Source of the DNA: Amorphophallus konjac | Taxonomy: Eukaryota > Streptophyta > Magnoliopsida > Alismatales > Araceae | Direction: 5' to 3' | DNA length: 64,000 nt | Assembly: GCA_022559845.1 (NCBI GenBank) | Contig: CM040124.1 | Location: 69,587,491 to 69,651,490 of the forward strand | Shown: in pieces, positions 35,283 through 47,120 of the stretch | Layout of the letters: each line of letters starts with the position of its first letter | Position numbering within the stretch: position 1 is the first letter of the stretch | Notes under the pieces: model-generated | Told to the model about the DNA's origin: nothing | Seen by the model: the letters and a program-made list of their open reading frames with translations, nothing else | The model's database searches: none | Position numbers and translations under genes: made by a program

Positions 35283-36388
35283 GTGCGGACTGATTGTGTA
35301 CATGTAGGATATGTCTCGCGGGCAAGCAAAAGAGAAATCGGACACTCCCGTCATCCCTTTTGACAGATTAATTAAGAATGTTTAACGATGTCGGCTCTCC
35401 TTACCTACGTAAGCTAGCTCTGAAGAAGAACCACATGCATCAATTTATATTGTCGTTCGATGGAGAAAGAAATTAAGGAAAAAGATCGGAAATATATATG
35501 GGGTGGTGAATATATATTGGTGATTGGGTGCAGGCTTACCAGGGAGGCAAAGAGGAAGAGCGAGAGGAAGAAGAGCATCTTGGAGGGGGTGTCGAAGCTG
35601 CCGGCGATGGAGACCCACGCGAGGCTGGCGACGCTGGGGGTGGCGATGAAGAGGAAGAACACGGGGCGGAGCATGGCGGGCAGGCTGTCGCTGCCGGCGA
35701 ACCTCTGGTAAAGCGTCACGAACAGCACCAGGTAGTGCGCCATCCCCAGCGAGAACATGCACATGGCGCTCTCCCGCCGCCCCATCTCCGCCGCCGCCCG
35801 CGCCCCCACCAGGTTCCCGATCACGGACATCTGGCTGGTGGGGTTGGCCACCATGGACAGGAACCGCTTCCCCTTGGTGAACCACTGCCCGTAGATCTTG
35901 ACGTCGAGGGCCAGCACCGGGGCGGAGAAGACCCACCAGAGGGCGAGGTAGGGGCGAGTGCCCGGGCGGAGGAAGCCCGGCGAGCACTGCAGCAGGAGGA
36001 GCCACGATATCCAGGGGGCGAACAGGTAGTTGACGCCGACGTGGTGGGAGAACTCCGCCTTGACGCTGCGGAAGTGGAAGACGCAGCGGAGGGCGTAGAG
36101 GAAGCAGAGGACGAGAAGGGTGCCGAGGGCGACGGACCAGAGGAGGTGGAAGGCAGCGGAGGGGAGGGCGCGGACGAGGCGGCGGAGGACGTGGGATTCG
36201 GCCGCCGCCGGCTCCGTGAGCGTCTTCCAGAGGAGGGCCTGTCCGCACAGGGAGAGGCTGATGCGGAAGTAGCCGGCGTGGAAGCGCCCGAGGATGGAGA
36301 GAATGCTGGGGCAGCATGCTCTGCTAATTGTTCTGGCGGGTGGCATCGAAGAGGCAGCAGTAGTGGTCGGCGGTGAGGTGGTAGCCAT
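34297..36388 (-). CDS. S-type anion channel, SLAC1 homologue (SLAH1/SLAH4-like)
   Basis: Two exons: 36388-35540 (283 codons) and 34611-34297 (104 codons plus TGA), giving 387 residues. The intron has GTAAGC at 35539 and ends GCAG at 34612, joining FASL to VCRPALFRRSMKRF in phase 0. The ATG at 36388 has a strong context (CCACCATGG). The family is clear from HAGYFRISLSLCGQALLW, GVNYLFAPWISW, DVKIYGQWF, KRFLSMVANPTSQMSVIGNL, FSLGMAHYLVLFVTLYQR, LRPVFFLFIATPS and RFNVAWWAYSFP. About ten membrane segments are visible. The short N-terminus, without the long cytosolic tail of SLAC1/SLAH3, places it with SLAH1/SLAH4. Members of the family are plasma-membrane anion (chloride/nitrate) channels or channel subunits, and SLAH1 works with SLAH3 in root chloride loading. 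Exon 1 is very GC-rich. No lesion was seen. Confidence 0.92.
34612..35539 (-). other. SLAH intron (928 bp) with CT and AT microsatellites
   Basis: The intron has GT-AG ends and is AT-rich compared with the exons. It holds a (CT)n run at about 34972-35005 and an (AT)n run at about 35255-35282. No transposon was recognised in it. Confidence 0.85.
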
Positions 36389-36576
36389 GGTGGTGGTGAG
36401 CGGGGGCCGTGCAGTTGCCAAGGGTGGCTGCTGACTCCTAGCTAGATCTCCGTGGTGTTCTAATTAGTAATGCAACTCTATATGCAAGTTGTTGTGCGGC
36501 GTGCTGGGCTACTTCTAATAAGTCGTGGGGGCCGGCCGGGGTGTTAATTAGAAGCTTCCATCGATCTCCACATGGA

Positions 36577-36584
36577 TATATATA
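36577..36584 (-). promoter_or_regulatory. Probable TATA box of the SLAH gene
   Basis: On the minus strand it reads CTCTATATATATCCATG, about 190 bp upstream of the ATG at 36388. A second TATA-like run is at 36669-36676. A start site about 30 bp downstream of 36577 would give a 5' untranslated region of about 160 bp. Confidence 0.5.
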
Positions 36585-36639
36585 GAGGGCTGTTGGCTTG
36601 GGGGGATTAATAAGGGAGGAGGAGGGGAGGGGGTGGGGA

Positions 36640-37645
36640 GAGAGAGAGAAACGTAGACCCAGGGACATATATATAGTGTGGGACAGCAGGAGTCTGACTA
36701 ATACGTACACACCTCTCCCCACTATGCAATGTATTTGTTTCCTAGATGTATATTGCTCTCGTTCGGATAATAAATAAAACACACACACACGCACACTCTT
36801 GCGTTACGTGTCTTTACTTATGTCTACATAATTTGGGGTGTAACTCGATCGTGTTTGGATCTGACTACATATGGATGGAGAACAGGTCATCGTGAGAGTG
36901 CATTAATTTTCAAAATCATCAGCTTTAATTGTTTGTATTTACATCTGAGAGTGCATTAATTAATTGTTCGGAGGCTCACATGAGACACATATATCCAAAT
37001 CTTCTGAATTTTGATTCAATAATATTAATAGATTCAAAATCTGGACCAGACAGAAAGGCTGTCCAAGAGCTCGATCGACTAAATTCTGAATTAAACCCGA
37101 TAACTTATAATACCCTAATCCGAAGAACAAGAACGTAAAACGACGTTTTAAGTTTTTCTAGCTAGCACCTTAATATGTCAAACAACCCCTTAATTAATAT
37201 TTCGTTATTCGTCAAAACATGCTGACCAGTTGATTATATATGAAATCTGTTGGGGCAGTGAAGTTATTTAATTCCACCCTCAATCTGCAGGGGCCGGCTC
37301 AAGTTCTCTCATTGTCGTAGCAGGAGTTTTTTGAGTTACAAAACATCTGGCATGCTCCACGTGAGATAGGCAGCGACGATGTGATTTTGGTAAGCGTGGG
37401 GATCGACACAGGTCATCAGAGAACTAAACAATGGAGAAACGAGGATACATCATAGATATGGTGGCTTTAGCAAGCCATGGCTATGTACCATTTCCTCCTA
37501 ATTAATTAATTAAGCATCCCTAATCCTTTATTAAGTGTTTGGGAGGAGTACGTACCTTCATAGCTAATTAAGATACACACCATCTCTTATCACTAACATA
37601 TATATATATATATATATACCATCTCTTATCACTAACATATATATA

Positions 37646-37712
<67 letters not shown>

Positions 37713-37880
37713 CCCCATTTCCACTTCTAGAACACGTACGTAGAACACTCAGTTATTAATTTCACTCTCCCCATCTTTAATTTGGAGGTTTCCATAAATC
37801 TCGCCCACAATCCACATCGATCCAGCTGGTTGCGGGTCAATGCATGGAATTTTAGTCCCCTATACATATATATATATATA
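36640..37880. other. Upstream region of the SLAH gene with AT microsatellites
   Basis: AT-rich intergenic DNA. Notable are a purine-rich run near 36620-36650, a CA run at 36778-36795, a duplicated segment (accatctcttatcactaac, near 37579 and 37618) followed each time by an AT run, and a long (AT)n tract at about 37648-37710. It ends where LINE-2 begins, about 1.5 kb upstream of the ATG. Confidence 0.6.
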
Positions 37881-37919
37881 TTAAAGTGAGAACAACAATA
37901 CAAGCGAGGGGCAGATCAA

Positions 37920-38796
37920 GCCGTACAGTACCGAATGGATGGACATTGCAACTTATCAAACATTAAATGTCCCCTTACAAGATGAGGAAGATCAGCCTAA
38001 TTTGTCCAAAGAACAAAGGAAGGTAAGATACAGGCCCAATTGGCCAAGGCATCCGCCACACAATTGCCCTCCCGAAAAGTGTGCTTCACCGAAATCTGCA
38101 GGGCGACGGCGACATATACAATGTCGCGAACTATGGGGAGAAGACGTCAAGGACATGAGAAGCTCCTCTGGAGGATCCCAACAAGGACAGCTGAATGAGA
38201 CTCAAGAATGAACTAGGACAGTCCGTAGAACTCACACAAACGTAGTCCATCACGGATGGCCAAGGCTTCCGCCTCCAAACTAGAAAATAAGGTATAGTGC
38301 CGAGCAAAGGCCCAAATAATGTCGCCAAAGGAGTTTCACAAGACCCCACCACCACCAGCGATACCAACACTTCTCTTGAAAGCCATGTTGACATTAAGCT
38401 TCAAGATGGGAAATGGTGGACGAACCCATCTAACAATGACATGCTTTACCGAAGAATAGAGGGGTGGAGAGATACCCCAACTTTGTAGTGCTTGCAGACT
38501 ACGCCGGTGCAAGGTGGATGACGAGCAAATGAAAAGTGGGGAGAGGGCACGAATGTGTACCAACACACCTTGAATAATTCTCTGCATTGACATGGCATGT
38601 CCTTCATGAATAGTAGTATTTCTCGCTCGCTAGAGCTCCCACGTAGTTGCTGCCACAATAACGAGGGAAATAATGCCTTGGGCAAAGGAGGGAGCGAGGT
38701 GGCGAAAAGCGGCTGAAATATCAGGGTCCACACCCAGCTTACTCCAGTCGACGCTGTAGAGAAGATCTTCAAAATGTGCCCAGACAGCAGATGTCA
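37920..38796 (-). pseudogene. LINE-2 zinc-region end and RNase H
   Basis: The continuation beyond G reads SAVWAHFEDLLYSVDWSKLG, then LKLNVNMAFKRSVGIAGGGGV (the first catalytic Asp is replaced by Asn in LNVN), SLEAEALAIRDGLRL, ILESHSAVLV and FREGNCVADALANWAC, ending near 37920. The Asp of the third motif (ESDS) is also His here. With these changes and several stops, the RNase H is certainly inactive. Confidence 0.8.
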
Positions 38797-41700
38797 TGTA
38801 ATGTCCCATAATTTTTATAAATTATTTCTGAAATATTAAAGTATTTTCTAGAAAGTTTAAATGACCAAAATAGATTAATAAATAAATATTGGGTTAAATA
38901 AATCATTATTAAGGCCCAATTGTGGTAAACCATTAACCTAGCCTATTTAAATGAAACCCAAAAGACTTATGGACCAAGCCCATGAAGTTTGGCCCATATT
39001 CTAGAAGGTTAATTGACTTATTCATGAATTATAGGGATATATACCCATTAATTAGATAAATTAATGGATAAGACGAAATTAGAGTTTGAACTAGTTTCAA
39101 TTTCGACGCCCAGGGTTTATAGCGGCCTATCATAAAATCGCTACAAGTCATTTGGCGGACCAAGCTTTGACCGCTATTTCCTATCAGTTCCGTGAATTGA
39201 AGAAAGAGCAAAAGATGGGATTTTTGCTAGTCTATCATTTAGAGATCGAGATGGAAGAACTAGTAATCATGTTTAGGACTCCCAAAAGTCGATCTAAGGT
39301 TTAACAAGGACTCTAGAATCGATCTAATCCTCAAACCCTAGCAAAACCCTATAAATAGGACCTAGTTTTGACCTGCGCGACCCCTACATTGGCTCGCGTG
39401 GAATCAAGGTAAGACGACATTATTTCAGGTAGGTTCTTTAGAAGTTTTTATTGATAATACATAGGACTAACATCTCTCAAAATTTTGTGTTAGGAGATCA
39501 AGCACACAAGGAGATAGAAGCCTGCAAAGTTGCTGGTTCCACCTTAGCGACCCAAGAAATTGTACAAAAGTCCGGTGAAGATCAAAGGATTAGAGAACCA
39601 AATCGAGGTACTTAGCCTAAGTGCCTTTAGAACTTTTCGTTTCCCTTAGTATCTACTCTTTACTCTCCAAATTTCATATCCATAGGTCAAGAGAGTAAGG
39701 AGTTAGAACAGCTTGAAGTTGCTGATTTGTCACAAGAAGTGCAAGGGACTAAGGGTAGCATCTAGCATCAAATTCGAAGTTTAAAGGCTTTAGCAGAGGT
39801 AGGTCATCTCATGAACGGCTAAAATATCACTCTAGGGATAAAAGCCCTCTTATTGCACTTGATTTCATGCTTTATAGATCGTGAATTTCATGTTTTATGC
39901 ATCTAGTGTACATTCATGCATATTCTTAGCCCTAAATAAGTTAAGAGAAACTTTCTTGTTAATTCATAGAAAACCCATGCATATTGTTAGCTTAACCTTC
40001 GTTTTATCCTGATAGGGAAAGTTTATATATGATTTTCAGACATGATGTAAGTTAAAAACCTTAGAACCCTCTTATTTAAGTTACTGTCTGTCGTGCTCTA
40101 GCGGCTTAGAATTTGACCGCCATCACTCTATAGTGACCTTACGATGAACCGCTAGACACTTGGTAATCTCGTTTTCATAAAACCTTTGACGGACTGGAAA
40201 TAGACCGTTAAAGTTACTTTGGCGGCCTTACGATAAACCGCCAGCGTCCTTTAACGACTCTATGATAGACCGCCACTGTGCTATTTTCTGTCAACGCGAG
40301 ATAGATTTATGAACAGCCATATAACTTATAATTAAGCCTAGTTAACTATATACTAACCTATTTTAATGGTATTTATTACTCTGAGTTTTAATTCCTGATT
40401 CATAGACAGTGAGTTCATGTTTCTTTATGGTACTTAGGATTATTCTAAGCATAAGGTATTTTGTGCCAAAAATCATATAATTTTGTATTAAATTATGGTT
40501 TAAATGCTTATATTGACGAGATTTAACACTGATTTCTCACTCTACACATTCTATTCTTATCTCAGAGTCAATTTTTTGTTAGTTCATGGCATATATTCCG
40601 GTATATGACCATAAGTTACACATTTTGCACTTATAGGAACACAATCTTGGACATGAGGACCTCTCCTTTAGATATTCCTTCCAATGGACTAGGAAATCTT
40701 GTTTCAAGACCTCCGTAATTCTCCGTGAGCCTGGGATTCCCACTAGGACGCTGAGTTGGTTGTACCATTAAAGCACATTTGTCTAGAAAGTACTACCGAT
40801 GTTTTGTATTTCTGGATCGTAGCGGCCCAATAATTGATCGCCATAGTCTTCTAGCGCGCCTTATATAGACCGCTAAAGGGACCTTGACGGATCTACCTTT
40901 GACCGCCAAAGATTCTAGAGAAGCTGTTTTCAACTATCGGACAGTCTTGTACTTAACGGTCCGGAACTAGACCGCTATAGTCATGTCACGGCCCAATTAT
41001 AGACCGCTACGTTTCCTAAGTTTTGACCCAAAGGAGTTAATATTCCTATGATCCCAGATGGACTAATGATAGTCTAGGAATTGTGACCTTATTCAAAGAT
41101 GTCCAAGATAACTTATGAAAAGATAAAGAATATACCGTTATGCTGCCGATTTATTTCCATGGCATAACCTAGTCACTAAAGTATTTATTGAAATTCCTTA
41201 TTTCCTTGTACAATCGTTCATATTTTTGGTTACTTTATCATGAATATATCATTGAAATTGTACATTCTTGACCACATTATTTACATGCGTGGAAGTAGCT
41301 TGATTTATACTTGAAGATGTGGATCGAGCACTGATTGTGTTCAAGGGCTCTATGCTAGTCCCCTCGGCTGATTGTCAGAAACATACTATTATAAACCATG
41401 GGGTATGATGCTACTGGCGTCGCATTGCGCTAGGAATACTTTCTTTATAAATAAGTGAAATATCCACTGGTATCTACGGATTTATCCGCTAAGTGGTAAT
41501 CCACAGAAATTCACGAAGTACTTGTTACTACGTGAAGAAGTACATTCTTGCTTGTTACATGACATTCTAGTACATTCTTGTTCATGAAAGGCCATAATTT
41601 CATTCTTGTTTGATCATGTTCGCTCAATCATATCTTAACTTGATCGTATCTTGTTACTTGTTTTACTCACATGATTTACCGCATTTCGCATGATTCTACC

Positions 41701-42162
41701 TTATTCTTTAGAGCTAAAATGTTAATCACTTTAACATTACCAATCATGTTGATGTGAAGATACCTACTGGGCAAGTATGCTCATTATCTATTTTCAATCT
41801 TTTCAGGAGATGCAAGTAGTTCGGATTCGGATTCAAGTTATTCAAGTGATGGGTCCGAGAGTGAATGAAAGTCATATAAGATTGAGAGTGAAGACTTAGG
41901 AAGTCAATAAATGTCTAGATCGAGTCCATGTAATCTTCCTTTTTATTGAGTCAAGTAGATTTGAAAGAGTTGACTAGTTGATGAATTTGAGTTATTCTCC
42001 TTATTAATAAAAATGAAGGTTTGAGTAACTTATTGTGCAATTACATTTTATGTGTGATTGTTATTGCGCTCTGATTATTCTTGCTTGCAAGAGGCTTATC
42101 ATGCCGGCTGTTCACGATTCCCAAGATTATCTTTCGCTGTAATAAAAGCTTGGGACGTGACA
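38797..42162 (+). repeat. 5' LTR of chromovirus G (3366 bp)
   Basis: It starts TGTAATGTCCCATAAT and ends GGGACGTGACA. The TATA box TATAAATAG is at 39350-39358. Copies of a palindromic unit (arms TAGCGG and CCGCTA) lie at 39120-39185, 40095-40280 and 40815-41010. The AT-rich remainder has no ORF. Confidence 0.92.
39120..41010. repeat. Palindromic TAGCGG...CCGCTA units in the 5' LTR of G
   Basis: About 12 units of about 23-24 bp, each with a left arm like TAGCGG(C/T)C, an AT-rich centre and a right arm like GACCGC(T/C)A, are grouped at three places. Two units lie upstream of the TATA box and the rest downstream, in the transcribed part. RNA from this region could form short hairpins. Confidence 0.75.
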
Positions 42163-42169
42163 ATTAAGT

Positions 42170-42182
42170 TGATATCAGAGCC
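42170..42182 (+). other. Primer-binding site of chromovirus G
   Basis: The sequence TGATATCAGAGCC is one base off the initiator-Met-type site TGGTATCAGAGCC and lies 7 bp after the 5' LTR. Confidence 0.85.
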
Positions 42183-42465
42183 TAAGTCCAAGGACTTAGG
42201 GAGAAAAGTCATGTCATAGGATAAGTCTAAGGTTAAGGACCCACACCTATGAAAACTAGGAAAGAAATTCACCACCTATGCGAGAATTGGGTAGAGCCTG
42301 GAATAAGATAATAAATTAGCTCTAGATTAATCCCTTTCAAAAATTCCATGAGGATTAACAATTTGTTATTCTCTCAGGTAATTTATTCTTATTTGCAACG
42401 GCTCATCGCGTAAACTGGAATGGTATGCAAGAGACCGTCACTGGTCTAACACAAGCACTGTAAAC

Positions 42466-43315
42466 CATGGCGCAAGCTGGCGCAGGAGCGAGAGCTGGAG
42501 ACTAACACCACAATTTTTGAAGCTTAAATCCTCCAAGATTTTCTGGTTCCTCAAATCCAGATGAAGTTGAAAACTGGATAGACGAAATGAACCGTATTTT
42601 CGAAGTTATGCAATGTGCAGATAAAGAAAAGGTTCGTCTTGCTACCTTTCAACTAAACAAAGATGCACGTACGTGGTGGAAGTCCGTTCCTACACCCCCA
42701 GCTGATGCACCACACACGTGGGAAGGCTTCCTTACGCTCTTTCGAGCCAAGTGCTTTTCTGAGCACATCAAAGAGCGGAAGGCTATGGAATTTGCTTCTC
42801 TTTTCCAGGGCATGATGTCAGTGGCGGAATATGAACTTCCATTTTTCAGGCTGGTGCCATATGCTCCGCACTTGATTAGCACCGACTTGCTAAAGGCTAA
42901 TTGGTTTATGGATGGTTTAAGGCCTAGGTATATTCAGCAACTGGGGACTCAGAATATCCGTACTTATACGGAGATGGTCCAGCGGGCGCATCTATGTGAG
43001 AGGACCTTAGAGAAGGTCGAGAAATTAAAAGGAAAGGGAGAGGAGCCAAGCCGAAGGTCTGATCGGCATGATAAGAAGAAAAAGTTCAGCATCACGGAAC
43101 CCTACAAATCCCGTGACAGCAAGAAAAGATCTCAAAATGGGAGTGGTAGTGGCTACCAGAAGAACAAGAAGGTCAAGGAAGAAGACAAGCAGGTCACTAC
43201 GGCCTGTACTTTCTGTGAGAAGTTCGGTCACTCAGCCGAAGAATGCTGGAAGCGCCTTGGTGCTTGTCTCCGTTGTGACAGCAGGGAGCACCGTATGCCG
43301 ATTGCCCCCTTATGA
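42466..43315 (+). pseudogene. Chromovirus G gag
   Basis: An ATG at 42466 opens MAQAGAGARAG and soon meets stops. The main frame from about 42545 reads RFSGSSNPDEVENWIDEMNR, then FQLNKDARTWWKSV and FLTLFRAKCFSEHIKERKAMEF, the standard retrotrans-gag domain. A Lys-rich segment and the zinc knuckle CTFCEKFGHSAEECW (43205-43250) follow. A second CLRC-type knuckle is cut by a frameshift near 43290, after which the protease frame starts. Confidence 0.88.
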
Positions 43316-43830
43316 AGGAGCTATCTTCTGGAAGTGGACGTAAACGGCATGCTCGTCTTAATGCCATCATGAATGATGATGAAGCGTCTAGGGATGATGG
43401 ACTTATGGAAGGTACTATTCACATTTGTTCGCATCCTGCCTTTGTACTATTCGATACTGGTGCTTCTCATTCTTTTATATCTACTTCCTTCGTAAAAACT
43501 TTGCCCATTTCGTCAGTTCCTTTACCTTCGTACCTTGCTATTACTACGCCTCTAGGCCCCGGAACCAAACTCACCAACTATTATCCAAATAGTGAGGTAA
43601 GGGTAGAAGGACATAATCTTCCTGCAAATCTCGCATGCCTTGATATGGAGGGCTACGATGCTATTCTAGGCGTAGATTGGCTTGTTGACCATGATGCCTA
43701 CATAAATTGCCGAAATAGGATAATAACCTTTCGCAAACCAGGTCTTCCAAGGTTTTCCTTCCTTGGTATCAAGTATAGGAAGCATCCTGCCATTATTTCA
43801 TCTCTGCACGCTTGCAAATTAATTTCGTAA
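43300..43830 (+). pseudogene. Chromovirus G protease
   Basis: This 172-codon frame contains the aspartic protease active site FVLFDTGASHSFIS (43440-43482) and the second conserved block LDMEGYDAILGVDWL (43643-43685). It ends at a stop at 43830, before the RT. The order gag-protease-RT is as in other chromoviruses. Confidence 0.9.
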
Positions 43831-43859
43831 GGATGTGTAGCTTTTCTTGCTTCCGTTAT

Positions 43860-45741
43860 CCTCACCGAATCCAAGGAGATCATCTTAGAAGATATCCCGA
43901 TTGTCAATAATTTTTCGGATGTATTTCCATCTGATTTACGCGGTTTACCGCTCGAAAGGGGAGTAAACTTATCCCTTGAACTTATTTCTGGAGCAGCACC
44001 TGTTTCAATAGCTCCCTACAGGATGTCCCCCACCGAACTCAAGGAATTAAAGAGACAACTTCAGGAGTTGCTAGACAATGGTTTTATTCGACCCAGCACA
44101 TCCCCTTGGGGTTCGCCGATTCTTTTTGTCAAGAAGAAGGATGGATCTCTCAGGTTACGTATCGATTACCAACGACTGAATCAGCTTACTATCAAGAACA
44201 AGTATTTGTTGCCGCGTATCGATGAGCTCTTTGATCAGATTTCGAGAGCAGAGTATTTTTCCAAAATCGACCTCAGGTCAGGTTATCATCAACTCAAGAT
44301 CAAGGATGAAGACATATATAAGACGACTTTTCGGAGCCGTTATGGCCACTACGAATTTGTGGTAATGCCGTTCGGGTTAACCAACGCCCCGGCAACATTC
44401 ATGAAACTTATGAATAACGTCTTCACGCCGAATCTCAACCAATTTGTGGTCGTATTCATTGATGACATTCTCATATATTCCAAGACTAAGGAAGAATATG
44501 AGGAACACTTAAGGATAGCCTTACAGACACTAAGAGAACATAAACTCTATGCAAAGCTTAGTAAGTGCGAGTTCTGGCTCAAGGAGGTCTCTTTCCTTGG
44601 CCACATCATTTCAAAGAAAGGTATCGCTGTGGATCCTTCTAAAGTGGAAGCTGTCAAAAACTAGAGCTGGCCAACGACCGTGTCAGAAGTTAGAAGTTTT
44701 CTGGGCCTGGCTGGTTATTACAGAAGATTTATTAAGGATTTCTCCAAGATCGCGGTTCCTTTGACTAGACTTACAAGAAAAGAAAATCCTTTTATATGGT
44801 CGAAGGACTGCGAGGAGAGTTTTCTAACTCTTCAGGATCACCTCACCACAGCCCCTATTTTGACATTGCCCGTTGAGGGTGGTGGTTTTGAAGTCTATAC
44901 GGATGCATCTAGCATTGGCCTATGGTGCGTTCTTATGCAAAATGGGAAGGTGATTTGCTATTCTTCAAGACAATTGAAACGTCACGACGAGAATTATCCT
45001 GTGCATGACTTAGAATTGGCGGCTGTTATATTTACCTTAAAAATTTGGCGTCACTACCTTTACGGAGAAAATTTTACGGTTTATTCAGACCACAAAAGTT
45101 TAAAGTATTTGTTCTCCCAAAAGGAGTTGAATATGAGGCAAAAAAGATGGTTAGAATACCTAAATGACTTTGATTTTGCTATTCAATATCATCCTAGCAA
45201 GGCTAATGCTGTAGTGGATGCACTCAGTAGAAAACCAATGGGAAAGCTATCAAGTCTTATGATTAGTATGACTAATCTCATTCCTCAATTTGCTCAGTTG
45301 AATTTAGATATTGACATGAAGGAAGAAGATTGCTTTATGGCCAGTATTCGAACTCAACCTACATTAATAGCAGATCTGGTCAAGCTACAAGACAATGATC
45401 CAGTATTACTAGAGATTAAAGCCAATATTGAGCAAAGGCCGGATTTCTCTATTGCCGACGATGGAAGATTAGTATTCAGGGATCGAATTTGTATACCAGA
45501 TCGTGTTAATACTAAGAAACTGATTCTGGAAGAAGCTCACAATTCCAAATATACCATGCATCCCGGTGGTATAAAAATGTATCAGGATCTTAAAAGGAAC
45601 TTCTGGTTGCCTAACATGAAAAGAGAAGTGGCAGATTTCGTGTCCCGCTGTCTCACTTGTCAACAAGTAAAGGTAGAGCATTTAAGACCCGTAGGTAAAT
45701 TACACCCCTTAAATATTTCTGAATGGAAATGGAAAGTGTAG
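43860..45741 (+). pseudogene. Chromovirus G RT, RNase H and integrase N-terminus
   Basis: RT motifs are [50 protein letters not shown], the catalytic [13 protein letters not shown] and [15 protein letters not shown] at 44662-44664 interrupts before SEVRSFLGLAGYYRRFI. RNase H follows (FEVYTDASSIGLWCVLMQ, ENYPVHDLELAAVIFTLK, VYSDHKSLKYLF), then the integrase zinc domain (HPGGIKMYQDLKRNFWLP ... CLTCQQVK). One extra or missing base at about 45735 shifts the frame before the integrase core. Confidence 0.92.
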
Positions 45742-46392
45742 GGATGGATTTCATTATGGGTTTACCTAAAACAAGAGGAGGACACGATGGGATATGGGTA
45801 ATCATAGACCGATTGATTAAGTATGCACATTTTCTGCCAATAAAAAGTAGATGGTCTGTGGATATTCTCGCAGCCTTATACATAAGGGAAATCGTCAAAT
45901 TGCATGGTGTCCCTGTCACTATTATATCTGATAGAGATCCCCAATTCACGTCACAATTTTAGAAGGGTCTTCAACATTCTCTAGGGACCCGACTTAACTT
46001 TAGCACGGCATTCCATCCACAAACTGATGGTCAAACGGAGAGGACGAATCAAGTGGTGGAAGATATGCTCAGGGCTTGTGCTATTGACTTTGGAGGAAGT
46101 TGGCATGATCACTTGCCTCTAGTGGAATTTGCATTCAATAATAGCTATCAGGGTAGTATACAAATGGCACCGTTTGAAGCTCTTTATGGAAGGAGTTGTT
46201 GTTCCCCTATCTGTTGGAATGAAGTAGGAGAGAGGCAATTTCTCGGTCCTGATATTATTAGGGATACTACCGAGAAGATTAAACTCATTCGAGAAAGACT
46301 TCAGATGGCCCAAGACAGGCAGAAATCGTATGCTGACAATCAAAGGTGCGACTTGGAGTTTCAAGTAGGAGATCATATATTTCTTAACGTTT
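45723..46392 (+). pseudogene. Chromovirus G integrase core
   Basis: The core reads [28 protein letters not shown], a TAG at 45960, FHPQTDGQTERTNQVVEDMLRACAID and PFEALYGRSC, giving the D-D-E positions of a gypsy integrase. It runs to DHIFLNV and then into the inserted LINE fragment at 46393. The continuation SPGQGIRRFGIKGKL is found after 47130. Confidence 0.92.
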
Positions 46393-47120
46393 GAGGGCAA
46401 GGGTGTTTCAAGTTCAATTCTGCAACAGCATATATTGTGGCAGGTTGAGAACTCTTTAAGACAGATTAGTTTTAAGAAGTCCCCCACTGTCTCTGAAAGG
46501 GATGTTTTAACTCACTACCAGCTCACATTCAGCTGTAAGGTGCAATCACCTAAGATCGTTAGATGGACTTGCCCTATCTCAGGATTTGTTTTGCATGTGG
46601 ACGGGGCTACCAAGGAAAACCCCGGCCATGCTGGTGGTGGAGGGTGCATTAGGGGCAGCAGTGGGGAAATCATCCATGCCTTTTCTTACTACTATGAAGT
46701 GGGAAATAACATGGTGGCAGAGGCAAGAGCCCTCCTAGATGGTATGAGAATTCTTGAAAGGAGTGGCCTCCCTGTTGAAGCCGTATACTCTGATTCCAAG
46801 GCTCTTGTACTTTTAATTAATCAAGGCAATCATCATCCTTGGAGGATAAGTAAATGGTGGGATGAAATTCTGGACATCATCAAGAGAAATGGATGAAAGC
46901 TACAGTATACTTACAGAGAGGGAAATACTGTAGCGGATGCCCTCGCATCCCTAGCTTGCCACACTCGGAGAAACCAAGATTTCTACTGCTGGAGAGACCT
47001 TCCTACCAAGGCCCGTGGGTGTGCTACCATCGATGCAGCTGGTTTACCAAGTTGGAGAATGTGAGCCTTCCGGTTGCCGGCGTTGACGGCTTTTTTCCTT
47101 TTTGGTTTTCTGTGCAGGCC
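46393..47120 (+). mobile_element. LINE RNase H fragment inserted in chromovirus G
   Basis: A 728-bp insertion lies between two copies of cttaacgttt (46383-46392 and 47121-47130). It carries the 3' end of a plus-strand LINE: a linker, a complete RNase H and a short 3' tail. It has no A tail, ending in a T-rich stretch and gtgcaggcc, so the 3' end may be incomplete or specific to its LINE family. The 10-bp duplication fits LINE-type integration with strong 5' truncation. Confidence 0.8.
46435..47063 (+). pseudogene. LINE-type RNase H inside chromovirus G
   Basis: The translation has all four acidic motifs of RNase H: FVLHVDGATKENPGHAGGGG, MVAEARALLDGM, AVYSDSKAL and YREGNTVADALASLAC. A single TGA at 46894-46896, where a Trp is usual, splits it into 153 codons plus the last motif, in the same frame. 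It ends GLPSWRM and a stop at about 47063. It is better preserved than the RNase H of LINE-1 or LINE-2. Confidence 0.85.

Noticed and set aside
35445..36376. Long ORFs of 280-290 codons on both strands over SLAH exon 1
   Set aside because: They are Pro/Arg- or Gly/Glu-rich shadows of a GC-rich exon. Only the SLAH frame shows family motifs and joins exon 2 in phase.
36389..36421. An upstream in-frame start adding 11 residues to the SLAH protein
   Set aside because: The codon at 36421-36419 is TTG, not ATG. The ATG at 36388 has a strong start context and was chosen.
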